Shown here: piece by piece, positions 1-11,479 of the stretch | How positions within the stretch are numbered: position 1 is the first letter of the stretch | Layout: every line of letters starts with the position of its first letter | Program-made: the position numbers and the translations under genes | Notes under the pieces: model-generated | What the model was told of the DNA's origin: nothing | The model's database searches: none | The model's input: the letters and a program-made list of their open reading frames with translations, nothing else | DNA from: Brasenia schreberi | Lineage: Eukaryota > Streptophyta > Magnoliopsida > Nymphaeales > Cabombaceae | Assembly (NCBI GenBank): GCA_036023115.1 | Contig: JAYKKT010000047.1 | Coordinates: forward strand, 3,347,001-3,411,000 | Direction: 5' to 3' | Length of the DNA: 64,000 nt

Positions 1-13
1 ATATATATATATA

Positions 14-178
14 TTAGAGTGAGTATATGATGGTACATTTTCTGGATTTCCTGGTGTTACGGAACCTCAAATTTCCCAGTAATGGAAAAATAACAAGCCT
101 AATTCCTTGGCAAGCCCAAGATGGAGCCTATTTCAAAAGATAGTGGTAGGTGGGGTCTGAACTTGGACTTCTCCACTC

Positions 179-211
<33 letters not shown>

Positions 212-242
212 CATATATATATATACATATACATATATACAT

Positions 243-289
<47 letters not shown>

Positions 290-317
290 CATATACATAT
301 ATATATACATATACATA

Positions 318-348
<31 letters not shown>

Positions 349-388
349 ATATGTATATATATATATACATACATACATATATATATAC

Positions 389-446
<58 letters not shown>

Positions 447-606
447 TAGAGTGGGTATATGATGGTACATTTTCTGGATTTCCTGGTGTTACGGAACCTC
501 AAATTTCCCAGTAATGGAAAAATAACAAGCCTAATTCCTTGGCAAGCCCAAGATGGAGCCTATTTCAAAAGATAGTGGTAGGTGGGGTCTGAACTTGGAC
601 TTCTCC
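14..606. repeat. Direct duplication, 161-bp arms, 432-bp spacing
   Basis: Bases 14-174 recur at 446-606 with one visible mismatch (gtgag versus gtggg near the start). The 271 bases between the arms are a TA-type microsatellite, so the unit is arm plus microsatellite. This looks like unequal exchange or slippage across the TA tract, and an assembly artefact is possible because the first copy starts at the window edge. No coding function is visible. Confidence 0.9.
175..445. repeat. TA/TACATA microsatellite
   Basis: About 270 bases of (TA)n with interspersed TACA and TGTA units. Open frames across it on both strands are Tyr/Ile/Thr or Tyr/Met repeats and are not genes. Confidence 0.97.
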
Positions 607-1049
607 GATCCCGGGAAAACATAAAACCAGAACCAAGCCTCCCTTCTTTCGGGTCTGGTTCTAGTTACAATTATGGTTCCACCAGCTCTGGTCCAGCTTC
701 TGTTAAACTAAGTCTGGTTTCAGTTTGAATCAATTTTATGAAAAAATTAAGGTGAGATTTTAAAACCAGAACGAAAGCTACTGGAAAATGGCGGTTTCAA
801 ACTGCCAATTTCAGTGTTGGTTTCGGTTCTCCAATAGGTTGAATTGAGATTGAACCATGGAGGTCACTGGTTCTAGTTCTGGTGGGTTTCGTGGGAGGTT
901 CGGGTCTGGCTCAACTCGCCAGGTGGGATTGGAGCCGTAATAGGCCTATCTGAACTTGTTTCCCTTGGACGAGGTGCTCGGCATCGTTTATGTAAACTGA
1001 AGCGAGCACGCTGTCCATATGCTCGATGAGATCATACAAATGTGGCCTT

Positions 1050-1133
<84 letters not shown>

Positions 1134-1225
1134 TTTTCTAAGATAGAAACTCTGAACCGAACTGCCAGAATTTTTTTCCAACTAGAACTGGACCGAACCA
1201 AACCGTTAGACTTCTAAGTTTGGTC
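607..1225. repeat. GGTTC-rich degenerate element, hAT-like?
   Basis: Sequence with many GGTTC/GAACC words in both orientations, similar in texture to segments near 4.2, 6.4, 17.8, 18.2, 19.8 and 22.9 kb. A (TA)n(GA)n microsatellite at 1053-1130 interrupts it. No open frame of note. I infer a decayed non-autonomous DNA transposon with subterminal repeats; its ends were not resolved. Confidence 0.4.
1053..1130. repeat. (TA)n(GA)n compound microsatellite
   Basis: About 48 bases of TA followed by 30 bases of GA. The same TA-then-GA compound order occurs at 23330-23378, and its complement (CT then TA) at 27281-27376. Confidence 0.97.
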
Positions 1226-1267
1226 CTAGCAATTGAAAGTCAATCAAGTATTAACATGGAGAGGTAC

Positions 1268-1372
1268 AATGAGCAATAGCTAACCTGAGTATGGGGTCGA
1301 CTGACAGAGTCGAAGATCATCAGTTCAATGCCGAGGGCGTGCATCTTGCTTGGGTCTCCCCATTGTAAAAGA
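1268..1372 (+). mobile_element. tRNA-derived SINE-like unit
   Basis: Contains an A-box-like stretch (tagctaacctgag) followed about 40 bases later by a B-box-like agttcaatgcc, then a short A-rich tail near 1370. Related units occur on the minus strand near 7.8, 11.3, 19.2, 23.6 and 30.3 kb, sharing the block gagcaatagctcacct. Known SINEs carry such pol III promoters; assignment to a SINE family is inference. Confidence 0.5.
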
Positions 1373-1885
1373 AAAGAAGAAATGGTATTGACATAAAAAG
1401 TATAAAACCAGGTGAAAATTTTGCCTCACGGTGATAAATTTATTTCGGCATGCGTTTGAGCCCAATCTGGATCCAAATTGTAGTTAAGGGATTCGACATA
1501 CGAAAGTTTGAATATAAATTATAAGGATTTAGCACTTGAATAGGACCAAACACTATTCATAATCAGATTTAGATATTGGATTTTCCGATTTGCATATCTA
1601 ATATCCGATCAATGGGTTGACACTCGAGAAGTAGATATTGCTTCAATGATCAACGGTGAATTCTTAGAGTTGGCAAAAAACAAAAAAAACTAAACGGTCT
1701 AAATTTTTAAACATGAAAAAGATGTATCCTATTAACACTCACACTTTAAGGTGTAAACTATGTTATAAGAGAAACAATTGAACCACTTACTTCAAATGCA
1801 ATAGAAGGAGGAAAGGAAGTGTATAAAACATTCCTTAGAGGACACAATAGTCAGAACCATAGGATGACCTCATTACGGTCTTCAA
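1373..1885. other. No gene seen
   Basis: AT-rich sequence without recognisable coding or RNA features. The last part may belong to the copia remnant that follows. Confidence 0.5.
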
Positions 1886-2946
1886 GAAATACGAGACTGC
1901 TAAAGAGTTGTTTGATTCTATAACAACTAAATATAATACTACAACAAAGCTACATGTTCAACTGTTGCTACAAAAGTATAACTCCTATAAAATGAAAGAA
2001 ATTTAAATGGGTGAATGCAAACTCGCATCTGTACCCGTTTCAAAAAGAGACAAATTGAGTAAGATTGATTGTCTTAGTGAGAGGGATAACAAGCCTAATG
2101 TTCCTTACACACACGTTGTTGGTAGCTTGATGTATGTTATGTTGTATATAAGGTTTGATATCAACTTTATTATTGGTCTTTTAAGTAGATATCAAAGTAA
2201 TCTTGGTTGACAGTATTTGATAGTTGTAAAAAAGATTCTAAGATATGTTAAAGGAATAAAAGACTTGAAACTATATTTTGAAGTAGATGAACTAAAAGTG
2301 GTTGGGTGCTCATATGCTGATTTTGCTGAGATCAAGGATGACAACAAATCAACTTCTTGACAAATATTTTTATGTAGAGGTGGATTTATTTCTTTGGCTT
2401 CTAAGAAACACGATTGTATAGCATTACATACACAAGAATCTGAGTATGTTGCTTGCAGTATGATTACAACGAGTGTCATTTGAATAAGTCGCTTCATATG
2501 TGATTTAAAGTTAAACATAATCAAAGAGTATGTTGTCATTTATTGTGACAATAATACAACAATTACTTTGATTAAGAGTGAAGCTAATAACTCAAGAAGC
2601 AAGCATATAATGGTTAAGTACCACTATGTTCATAATATAGTTAAGAGAAATGAAATATCTATATAATATATGCCAACTAATGATATATTAGCAAATCCCT
2701 TAACAAAAGGTATAACTGAATTTTTTTTCTCACATTATGTTACTAACATGGGTTTGAGATATAATTAAAGTGTATTAATTTATACGATGATGATTGTTGT
2801 TTGGGTAAGAACGTATGGTATAAGAAAAAACCTCACAATGGGTATCGATTGCAACTACATTTGCAATCATAACAGGCACGACAACAAAAGGTGGGAGTTA
2901 AAAATGAGTGTGTTATAAATCTTTGCTCCAATGACCAAGTGGGAGA
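1886..2946 (+). pseudogene. Ty1/copia remnant: gag fragment joined to RT end and RNase H
   Basis: A short gag-like stretch (AKELFDSITTKY) at 1886-2005 is followed directly by the end of a copia reverse transcriptase (PYTHVVGSLMY) from 2007. RNase H follows (motifs SYADFAE, ESEYVA, YCDNN), then the typical C-terminal NPLTKGI. Protease, integrase and the RT catalytic core are missing, and stops interrupt the frame. An internal deletion joined gag to RT. A purine-rich tract, aagtgggaga, precedes the 3' LTR at 2947. No function expected. Confidence 0.85.
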
Positions 2947-3476
2947 TGTAACACCACCAAATTTGACCATTCTCGACATTAAATCTATGAAAACGTTAGA
3001 GATAAATCTTACAAATTACAAATAAAAGTATAGAGATTAAATGTATACATTACATAAACAAAAAGGGAAATGACTTGTAACACAAAGATCATACGTAGAA
3101 GACATGAAAGTCTAAGCTAGACTCTCTCTGTAAATACTCAAAGGATTATAGTATACATCAATGAATACTTGTGAGAGAAAGTCATGAAATCTCTTTTTCA
3201 TCTTCTCCCCTTTTCTCCGTTTTAAAGTACATGTTTCGGCCCTCTTTCATTCCGTTGCATCCCTCCATCTCGGAAAGCTGCCGGTAAAAAACCTGCGAGA
3301 AGAAGATCAAGAGAACACCTATTAACAAACTCTCAAAAGAACACTGGCACTTTCGGTGAACTCTAAGCTTCCAAATCCGATCCCAAGTTCTTCTGCAATT
3401 CATTAGAGTATGAAAATACAGGTAGATAGGCCTACCTTCTGCACTTCTTTCCTGTAACCCTTTCCTCATGATGTTG
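2947..3476 (+). mobile_element. Probable 3' LTR of the copia remnant (right end unresolved)
   Basis: Begins with TGTAACACC directly after a polypurine tract and the copia C-terminal codons, as expected for a 3' LTR. A matching 5' LTR was not found and the CA end could not be placed, so the right border is approximate. Confidence 0.45.
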
Positions 3477-3477
3477 T

Positions 3478-3733
3478 CGTCTTCCTCTTTCAGGCCACTC
3501 TCAGGTGCTCGTCACGTCTTCTCGATTTTCAACGTCAACACCTCCACAACTCGTCGTATGCAGGTTTAACAGAGGATTCAACCTCCTGGTACTAGAAAAT
3601 CGAATCGTCTTCCTCTTTCAGGCTCCTCAAGTGCTCGTCATGTCTCCTTCATTTTCGATGCCAACACCTCCATAACCCTTAGTATGCATATTTAATAGAG
3701 GATTCAACTATCATGGTACCAGAAAATCGAATT
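3478..3733. repeat. Two-copy tandem repeat, about 128 bp
   Basis: Copy 1 (3478-3605) and copy 2 (3606-3733) both start cgtcttcctctttcaggc and end in agaaaatcgaat, with perhaps 15 percent divergence by eye. The copies are pyrimidine-rich and non-coding. Confidence 0.8.
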
Positions 3734-4158
3734 TCTATTGCAGTTTAATGATAGTGGGATCGATAGGATTCGTTGGCTTTCCTCTTCAAAAATACATTCT
3801 TGATTAAAGCCTCATTCAGCGACCGCTGCGTAAGGAAAGTTGATTGATTATTTTCAATCCTTCAGGAATTTGATCAGTGTTGTTTACCGTAAATTTGTTG
3901 CATCTGGTATACAAGCATCTTGTCTTATGTTAATGCTGATCCCATTCCCATATTCTCCATATGCAACCCTTGATCAAAGCCTGCTTACCAGTCATTATAC
4001 TTTTCTACCTATAAGAGGAATTGGGTCTCACTTTCGCATGAAGAAAATGGGTGTCTGCAAAATACTTATCTTTAAGTATTCTTGCTATTAAAGAATCCTC
4101 ATTTTGAATTATCCGTCACCCTTGCTGTGCAAGCATCTCTATTTAAAGTGTGCAAGTC
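3734..4158. other. No gene seen
   Basis: Short open frames at 3840-4091 and 4082-4297 show no domain or motif I recognise, and no splice context supports them. Confidence 0.5.
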
Positions 4159-4166
4159 TCTAAACC

Positions 4167-4464
4167 TAGACATTTCATCGGTTTCGGGTTGCCTAAAACC
4201 TGGAACTGAACGGAACTGTCTTAATGACGGTTTCGGATTCAGTTTTGAAAGCGTCGGTTTTCTTAGCGTTCAGCTATTAATGAATTTGTATTATTAAATA
4301 TTAAAACATATATATTAACTATTTAATGACAGTTTGAAACCATCAATTCTGGTACCGGACTAGTTTCTGAAAACCACACTGTAACCGAACCGGGGGTCTC
4401 CAGTTCCGGGACTGGTTCGTTTCTGTTTCAAACCACTGAATTGGTCCCAAACCGGCTATATCTA
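4167..4464. mobile_element. Miniature hAT-like element (MITE), 298 bp
   Basis: Left end TAGACATTTCATCGGTTTCG and the complement of the right end, TAGATATAGCCGGTTTGG, form an imperfect terminal inverted repeat. Flanks tctaaacc (4159-4166) and ctaaaacc (4465-4472) are an imperfect 8-bp target duplication. Inside are many GGTTCC/GAACC words typical of subterminal transposase sites. No coding capacity. hAT membership rests on the 8-bp duplication size and is tentative. Confidence 0.55.
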
Positions 4465-4702
4465 CTAAAACCTAAATCATCAATCAATGGCGGACCTAGA
4501 AACTCTTCTCACTGAGAAGAATAGCCCATTGAATGATTTAGAGTGGGCATGGATCTCACCATAGGTTATAGACTTTTAGTTCACTTTCAAAATTTTGGTT
4601 GAAGCGAGGGCCCTACCTCTGTTCAATTTCCTGAATCAAAGTAGAAGGAATTAGAAAGCATGACATTAGATAAAGTAATAGTTAGATATATATATATATA
4701 TA

Positions 4703-4892
4703 ACAACAACTAAGCCTTTTTTTGAACAGAATATATATAACAACAACTAAGCCTTTTTCACATACTAGACGGGGTCGGCTACATGGATTCTTTGTTTGCA
4801 CAAAGCCCTATCATGTGCCATGTTAGCAGTTAACTCACAATAACCTAGATCATTCTTTATTATTTCTTTCCAACACTTTTGTGGTCATTTTT
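4703..4892 (-). mobile_element. RTE LINE 3' fragment
   Basis: The reverse complement matches the 3' end of the complete LINE at 35055-38329: codons for the ORF end, then the diagnostic gtctagtatgggaaaagg-like tail and (TTG)n. The (AAC)n-aactaagcctttt start is itself duplicated at 4703-4717 and 4740-4756 with TA repeats between. Confidence 0.85.
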
Positions 4893-5084
4893 ACATCTCC
4901 TTAAGAGAAATAATAACAGAAAATTTTGTTTCTTTTGAGTTAATAGTATAACACAAGATAATGCATGAAGGTGATTAAGCATCATAAGGGTTGCAAAATT
5001 TGACTCACCCAAACCCTACCACAGAAAACCTTGTTCAGGTATTAGGCACCTCAAGTCGAGTCTAGTTAAGATGAAAGTGATATA

Positions 5085-5088
<4 letters not shown>

Positions 5089-5166
<78 letters not shown>
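5089..5166. repeat. (AG)n microsatellite
   Basis: About 39 uninterrupted AG units. Confidence 0.97.
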
Positions 5167-5167
<1 letters not shown>

Positions 5168-6249
5168 ATATGGTAAATGCTAGCATATCTCAACCATTTA
5201 ATTTTAAAGGTGAGTAGTTGAAAATTGGATATAAAATAATATTATTTGTTAAATTAAATATACTTACAAAAAATATAAATGTATTTTTTGCTTTTAAAAT
5301 TTAAATATTAAGCATCTATCTTTTAAATTAGATGGTTGAGATTTCTTTAAATATATTAGCTTATAATGTTACTAGCGTATACCAAGTTTCCTATATATAA
5401 AAGAATGTGAGTTAGGCAGTTGACTCGAACAGACAACTGGGGTCTTGTTCATGTATTGAAAATGACCCAAATAAAAATCCGGGTGGGATCCAGGTCCACT
5501 TGATTTTGATCCGGTCGACTCAAAGTGACTAAAACTGATGACCCTATTTTGCCATCCCTAAGCATCAATGTAATGAACCCCACTTAGAGGGGGAGAAGGC
5601 TTGGTTGTCATACAGGCATATTTAACAAACTTACCATTAATGCCAATATTTCGGATTTACAAAGTTGTATATGGTATAGATGCATTTAGTTCGTAGAGTA
5701 CTCGTAATCGAGCATTGTGAACCATAACTTCATTTGTGTAGAAGTAGAACCCCAGGTACTCAGAAGAAAAACGTTGCGGCGACCACATGCTGGCCGCCAT
5801 TATCTTTCCTTTGTTGCTCTTGAATCAAGATGTGTTAGTGTTCTTTACCAGAAATCCAATGGAATTCACAGATATCTTGGTTTATGACACTATTGTTTAT
5901 GTTCTTTTCTATAATCATATGTGCATTGCAAGTAGACAGGAACAAACCCTGAGTGTCTTAGCACAAACATAGAGCCGTGTGGGCTCAGCATCATACTTGC
6001 AGTCATTTTGTGGGGTCGCTTTACTTGGTTCAGTCACCAGATGTTTCTTTGGGTCTACTACTATAGGGTTTCTTCAATAGTCAAGAATACGTGCATTTTT
6101 TTTAATATCATTCAGCTTAATGGTGAATTAGAAAATATTATCTTGCTTTTTCTGAGTTAAATGCTACCACGACCCAAGATGGAGCCAGATGGCAACTTAC
6201 AAACCATGTGCTCAGCGCACTTGGTCTTGGAAAAGGTTTGATTTTGAGT
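5167..6249. other. No gene seen
   Basis: AT-rich intergenic DNA. A 61-codon frame at 5787-5972 has no recognisable domain. Confidence 0.5.
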
Positions 6250-6299
6250 TATATATACATGTACATATATGTATATATAGATGTATATATATATGTATG

Positions 6300-6366
<67 letters not shown>

Positions 6367-6368
6367 AT
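6250..6368. repeat. (TA)n(TG)n microsatellite
   Basis: Irregular TATG followed by about 20 TA and about 12 TG units. Open frames through it are low-complexity artefacts. Confidence 0.95.
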
Positions 6369-6388
6369 AATATATTCCATTTTACTCA

Positions 6389-6565
6389 AAACCAGGAATT
6401 GAAGCCAAAACGGGACCAAGCCGTTCTGATTCCGGTTATAAAAATACGAGGAACCAACGTTATGGTTCCATGGAAGGTAAAATATATATAAAATATGTGG
6501 AACCGTCTTAGAAGTATGAGAAAGTTGGTGGCTTATGGTTCCGGGTATGGTTTCAATGGTTCGCT
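6389..6565. repeat. GGTTCC-rich segment
   Basis: Repeated GGTTCC/GGAACC words in both orientations, as in the other hAT-like miniature elements here. It directly abuts microsatellites on both sides. Ends not resolved. Confidence 0.4.
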
Positions 6566-7448
6566 ATATATATATAAAGAGAGAGAGTCCTAAATGCATA
6601 ATATTTTTTGGTGCATAATTTTGCATACATCTAGTGTTTGATATTTGAGATTAATAGTGAAGATTTGAATTACTTTATATTAAATTCAAAGTACATACTT
6701 TTAATTCATATCAAACGATAGAGATGTTTATACAAGATCATGCACAAAAAGACATTATGTATGTCCAACACCCAACATCAAGAAAAGTCCATATGCAACA
6801 CATATTTTTTTTGTTCTTTGTTGAAATAAGCTTGGGTACCAATCCCCTTAAAAGATTGATATGCCTATTTCATAATAGTAAAAACAAATAATTTTCTTTT
6901 CATATTATTATTATATTGATTAATTTTCAACATAAAAATATTTCTCCTTTTAGGTATTAAGATATTTGAAGCAGTTGCCAAATTGAGTGTTACCAAAGGT
7001 GTAAGAAATTAGATAGATGATCAAGCAACTGCTGTAAGTGTTGTAAGAAAATGATTCAACACCAACATTGTTCTAGGGGAATTCGATACTAACATTACTA
7101 AAGATCGAGTGTAGTAACAACTACAGGTCCATCTAGCAAACCCACTTAAAGTGGAAGAAGACTTGGCCTCTGTTTGAGTCGACGAAATCTACACATAAAC
7201 ACGGGATGTAATGAACAAATAAACGAGCCTGATCTGGTGGTGACTCCATGGTGGTTTAACCAACTTTGTGCTCATCTGATTGCAGGGCCAGCCACTTTCA
7301 CAATTCCCTCAGGCCTAGGCCAACCCTTTCCCGATTCATCTCCGGTGATTACCAAAATAGAAGAGTTTGTTTGGCCAAATTTAATATATATCATTAATAT
7401 CAATGGCGACTACGTCAACGGCGCTCATATTTAGTACATTTAACTTTT
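6566..7448. other. No gene seen
   Basis: AT-rich. The 86-codon frame at 7174-7434 has no domain or homologue that I recognise and lacks splice or promoter support. Confidence 0.45.
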
Positions 7449-7518
7449 ATTGAGTTAACTGTTAGTATAGAACAAGACCAAACTCTATGGAAACGGATAA
7501 TTCATGTAGCCGACCCCT
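7449..7518 (+). mobile_element. Decayed RTE LINE 3' fragment
   Basis: Matches the LINE end (tattgagttaactg then ctatggaaac and catgtagccgacccc), but the usual TTG tail is replaced by a TA/TG microsatellite starting three bases later. Confidence 0.65.
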
Positions 7519-7520
7519 TT

Positions 7521-7521
7521 A

Positions 7522-7565
<44 letters not shown>

Positions 7566-7612
7566 ATATATATGTGTATATATATATATGTGTGTGTGTG
7601 TGTGTATATATA
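7521..7612. repeat. (TA)n(TG)n microsatellite
   Basis: Alternating blocks of TA and TG, about 92 bases, at the 3' end of a decayed LINE fragment. Confidence 0.95.
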
Positions 7613-7759
7613 CTAGATGCTATTAGTTAATTCTTAGGCGATTGTCGTGCATCAAAATATCAGCATACTTCTACTAAATTAGTGCTCACCATGAAGAAGA
7701 AAAACATTTCTAATTCCTAAAACACTGAGTCAAAGTTAGTTTCCCAATTCTATTTTCAG

Positions 7760-7856
7760 TAATGGGAGGCAGGTACCAGATGCGTACCCCGGGTATCGAA
7801 CTCGTGGCCTTTAACTAGTGAGTCGACTGGCTAGCTAGGTGAGCTATTGCTCATGA
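7760..7856 (-). mobile_element. tRNA-derived SINE-like unit
   Basis: On the minus strand: gagcaatagctcacct (A-box region), then after about 35 bases the B-box-like gagttcgatacc. It is about 200 bases upstream of the WRKY promoter elements. Related copy: 19118-19214. Confidence 0.55.
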
Positions 7857-8038
7857 ACCTGTCAGCTCTTTCTTGTCCAGATCCAAATGCATTTGGATTG
7901 AACCCCGTACACAGAACCGAATAAAGAGATCCGGATCCAGCCCAAACCTTGCATTGCTATTTTATTTCAATCCCGCTCACACTCCTACGGAAAGTCAAAC
8001 AGGTACAGCGTGGAAAGATTCTTCAAGAAGGGCATCAA

Positions 8039-8223
8039 AGTCAAAACAGGAATAGTCGTCGTCGTATAGGTAACGTATCTGTCATATCACGTAAAATCTA
8101 GGGGTTTGACCGTAAAATACGCCAACAGAACGATGACCAATCAATCCAAGCGGGCTCCATCGTGCCAGTTTGCAGGACGTTAGCCGTCCGATTAGAGACT
8201 TCCCGATTGACTCCGCCAGTCAA
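8039..8223 (+). promoter_or_regulatory. W-box cluster upstream of the WRKY gene
   Basis: Four TTGAC cores: agtcaa at 8039-8044 (minus), ttgacc at 8106-8111 (plus), ttgact at 8207-8212 (plus), agtcaa at 8218-8223 (minus). WRKY proteins bind TTGAC[C/T], so auto- or cross-regulation by WRKY factors is a reasonable inference. Confidence 0.6.
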
Positions 8224-8258
8224 ACGCCGAGTTCGCCGGCACACCCGGTCGGTAGCCT

Positions 8259-8267
8259 TGTATAAAT
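8259..8267 (+). promoter_or_regulatory. TATA box of the WRKY gene
   Basis: The TATA-like ttgtataaatt lies about 85 bases before the start codon, immediately downstream of the W-boxes. Confidence 0.6.
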
Positions 8268-8346
8268 TCCGACTAAGAAAGACAGGATTCCGTTTCTACC
8301 ATCAAGAGAAAACCAAGCAGAAAGAAACAGGGAATTTGAAGGATTG

Positions 8347-9487
8347 ATGGCCGTAGAGACGATGGGATTAATCAGGAAGATCAGGGAGGAATCGGCGATC
8401 CAAGAGGCAGCGTCCGCCGGGATGAGGAGCATGGAGCACCTCGTCTTCCTCCTCTCGCAGCAGAAAACACACGAACTGGACCTCAATTGCAGCCAAATGG
8501 CTGATCTCACCGTCAGCAAGTTCAAGAAGATGATCGCCCTGCTCAACCGGACCGCCCATGCCCGGTTCCGCCGCGGTCCCCTTACTACAACCGAGTCCCA
8601 AGCTCGTTTGTGCTCGAACCCACCACTACCACCACCGAACCCAGCACAGTCTAATTGTCCTCTCCCCCCTCCTCCTCGTCCTCGTCCTCCTTCGACTTAT
8701 AATAATAATTCGAAGGTATTCTGCAAGTCGAAGAATGAGACTGTACAACTGAAGCCGAGCTTCTCTCAGTCGATGTCGTCGGGCTCATTCGTGCCGTCGG
8801 TGACCGGAGATGGTAGCGTCTCAAGTGGCAAGGAGCTCTCTGCTCCCGTTCCTCATGTGGGTGTGTCGTCCTCTGGCCAGCTACCGCTCTCCTCGTCGGT
8901 TTTGGTGAAGAAGAAGAGGGACGGGGGTATTGTTCCTTCCGTTGAGAATTCCGTCAAATGTGTTGATCATGGAAGGTGCCATTGCACCAAGAAGAGGTCA
9001 CACAACCTCTCTCTCTCTTTCTCTCCGACACACACACACGCACGGGAGACACGATCACACGAACAGGCTGGTATTGATCTTCGTTTTGCTTTTTTTTGTG
9101 TTTGCAGGAAATCTAGGGTAAAAAGAGTGATCAGGGTACCGGCGCTTAGTTCCAAGATTTCTGATATCCCCTTCGACGAATTCTCATGGAGAAAATATGG
9201 CCAGAAACCAATCAAGGGCTCTCCATACCCAAGGTACCTAATTATAGAATTAGCGTGGACGTATACATGTGACGTATCTAGAGAAGTGTCTCACGTTTGT
9301 GAACAACACCCTTCCATTCTGCAGGGGATATTACAAATGCAGTAGCCTAAGAGGGTGCCCGGCGAGGAAGCACGTCGAGAGGGCGTCCGACGACCCCTTG
9401 ATGCTAGTTGTGACATACGAAGGCGAGCATCGCCATCCCCAGATCAACAACACCGGCTTCGTCTTCGAGTCGGCTCGACCCACTTGA
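8347..9487 (+). CDS. WRKY transcription factor, group IId
   Basis: Nuclear DNA-binding regulator of W-box genes, usually in defence and stress responses. Exons 8347-8996, 9108-9233 and 9325-9487 join to 312 residues; both introns are GT-AG. Domains in order: N-terminal EEAAxxG-like segment (residues 15-45); a calmodulin-binding/HARF stretch with [12 protein letters not shown] and HARFRRGP (about 58-80); a Pro-rich and Ser-rich linker (about 90-200); a basic zinc-cluster segment (CHCTKKRKSRVKR) spanning intron 1; then WRKYGQK followed by a C-x5-C, H-x-H zinc finger. Intron 2 falls after SPYPR, the conserved position within the WRKY domain. The ATG at 8347 is chosen because it heads the conserved N-terminus 80 bases after the TATA box. 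The paralogue number (WRKY7/11/15/17-like) cannot be assigned. Confidence 0.95.
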
Positions 9488-11261
9488 TGGACCCAATTCT
9501 TTTCTTGGCTCTTTGTTAGTTCATTTGATTTTCCTTTCGATCCCTTCTTTCTTTTTCCCAATTTGCATCATGAGATAGATGCAAATTGAACCTAGTGTAG
9601 AGGTTCGCATGATGATCATCAAATTCCTGTAAATTTAACTATATAGATTTTTCTTTAATTTATTTTATTTACTCAACAAACTTATGGCACAAGGACCTAC
9701 TACTGGTCGAAGGTCGCGAGTTCGATACCAAATAATACTTATATTTGGTAGGGATGTGCCTAACCACAACTTGCTAATTAAGTAAACATATGAACTACAA
9801 CCTAGTGAAAATGGTGCAACAGAGAAAGCTGGCCGGGTTGACTACTTTTTTTGTTCTCTTTTCGTCTGAAAGCTTTTTCTTTCTTTAATTTGATGATTTC
9901 TTGCTGATTGGGTGGTGGTGTCTTTTGACCTTGCCGTGTGCTTGTTCTTTACATTAAAACATGGCGTTGACTTGATAAAGTCTGCCACTTAAGAGCACCA
10001 ACCGCATTTGTTTAAGATTGCCTTCACATGTAAAATCGCTTGGCCCTTCAAACTCAAAGTCGGTATGGGAAATGTGCGTGCGTGTGTACGTGTGTATATA
10101 TATATATATATATAGCGTGTATAAGTATGTATTATGTATGTAAATTTTGCTGAATTATCAATAATTTAACCTTAATTTTTTGTAATTATGTGGGTTAGAT
10201 TTAGAAATGATTTGATTTTGGTTCAAATAACTTTAACTTTAAGAATCTTATGAGAAGCAAAATTAGATTACATTTTCGCACAGTTCTCAACTCTACATGG
10301 TGTAGGTGGGATGTTCATGAGGCGAGACGGGGCCCGGGATCATGATCCCCATCCCCGTCTCCAGTTCGGGATCCATCCCTCATCCTTGCCCCCGTATCTC
10401 CCGCGGGGCTCCATTCCAGCGAAGAACCGCCTTATATTTCACACTTGATGAATCGTGGTTGGGTTAGAAGAATAGTTTACAACAATGTTATGAAGCAGAG
10501 TATTCCTTCTTTGCAATTATGTTATCCTCTTCCTCTTTTTACTAAGGAGCAATACAGTAGTAAGAAGTTTAGAATTATTCAAGAGCAATATGGTACTATA
10601 GAAGTTTAGAAGAGTTGGGGCCGGATTCGCCGGCAAATACTTTCCATCCTCTTTCCTTCTCGATCCCCGTCAAGGATTTCCTTGCTTCTTCTATTCTTAA
10701 CCCCGACACCCACTTTCACCCCACAAATTCACCTTATTCAAGAGAGACTGAGGAATCCCACTCTCATGAAGGTGTGAGTTCTATTCTTGGGACATGCATA
10801 CCTTGCTTTGGCCTCCTGTTATAACACAGAAAAGAAGGTATATACACCAAGCAGGATCCTACCCGCCGGTTGTCTACCGGTGAAAAGAGGGCCTAATATC
10901 TGTCCATTGTTTAGGTAACGGGCCTAGTATTGAGTACAAAATTGAGGTAAGGGTTGCAGACCGGGTATAGACATACCCATCACCGACCCAACCCGTTTCT
11001 TTTTCTAACTCGAAGTCATCATGAAAGAGAAACAAAACTAGTTTTGAGGCTTTTAGAAAAGAAATTAAAGAAGTTGAAAAATAGCAAAAAGAAATCAATG
11101 ATACAATCCGCTACTAATAGACACTAACTACAACCAATCAGCATCGAAATCGTATCAATTCAAGTACTGATAATTATATATAAAATCGTATCGAAATATG
11201 ACTCCATACTAACTAAAACATAATTATTAAGATTTCTTTTTAGGATCATGAGATCTTTAAA
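9488..11261. other. Intergenic; no gene seen
   Basis: After the WRKY 3' UTR region there is AT-rich DNA, a weak B-box-like unit near 9700-9775, a short TA tract at 10095-10114, and a GC-rich block at about 10302-10430 (gacggggcccggg, ccccatccccgtc) that resembles transposon termini. The 69-codon frame at 10615-10824 and the 74-codon minus frame at 10874-11098 have no recognisable domain. Confidence 0.45.
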
Positions 11262-11330
11262 TTCTCACTGTCGAACTTATGGCCTTCAACGTGTGAGTCG
11301 AGTCCCTTACTAGGTTAGCTAACTACAAAA
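11262..11330 (-). mobile_element. Weak SINE-like unit
   Basis: On the minus strand a degraded tagctaacctag A-box and a degraded B-box region are separated by gactcgactcacacg, as in the better copies at 7.8 and 19.2 kb. Confidence 0.35.
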
Positions 11331-11341
11331 AAAATGTTAAT

Positions 11342-11479
11342 CGATAATTGAAAAACAAACAAACAACAACTAAGCCTTTTCTCATATTAGACGGGGTGGG
11401 CTATATGGATTCTTTGTTTCCATAGTGCCCTATCATGTTTCATATTAGCAGTTGACTTACAACGATAATTGAAAAACAA
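11342..11479 (-). mobile_element. 5'-truncated RTE LINE insertion (about 104 bp) with 17-bp TSD
   Basis: Target duplication cgataattgaaaaacaa at 11342-11358 and 11463-11479 brackets 11359-11462. On the minus strand the insert carries only the last ~100 bases of the RTE LINE, ending in the cttagttgttgttt tail. Confidence 0.9.

Noticed and set aside
121..470. Open frames of 88-113 codons on both strands
   Set aside because: They consist of Tyr/Ile/Thr or Tyr/Met repeats from the TA microsatellite.
7760..7856. A functional tRNA gene
   Set aside because: A- and B-box-like words are present, but no cloverleaf with paired acceptor and anticodon stems could be folded; better explained as SINE.
10615..10824. 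69-codon frame with Pro/Ser-rich product
   Set aside because: No homology recognised and surrounded by non-coding repeats.
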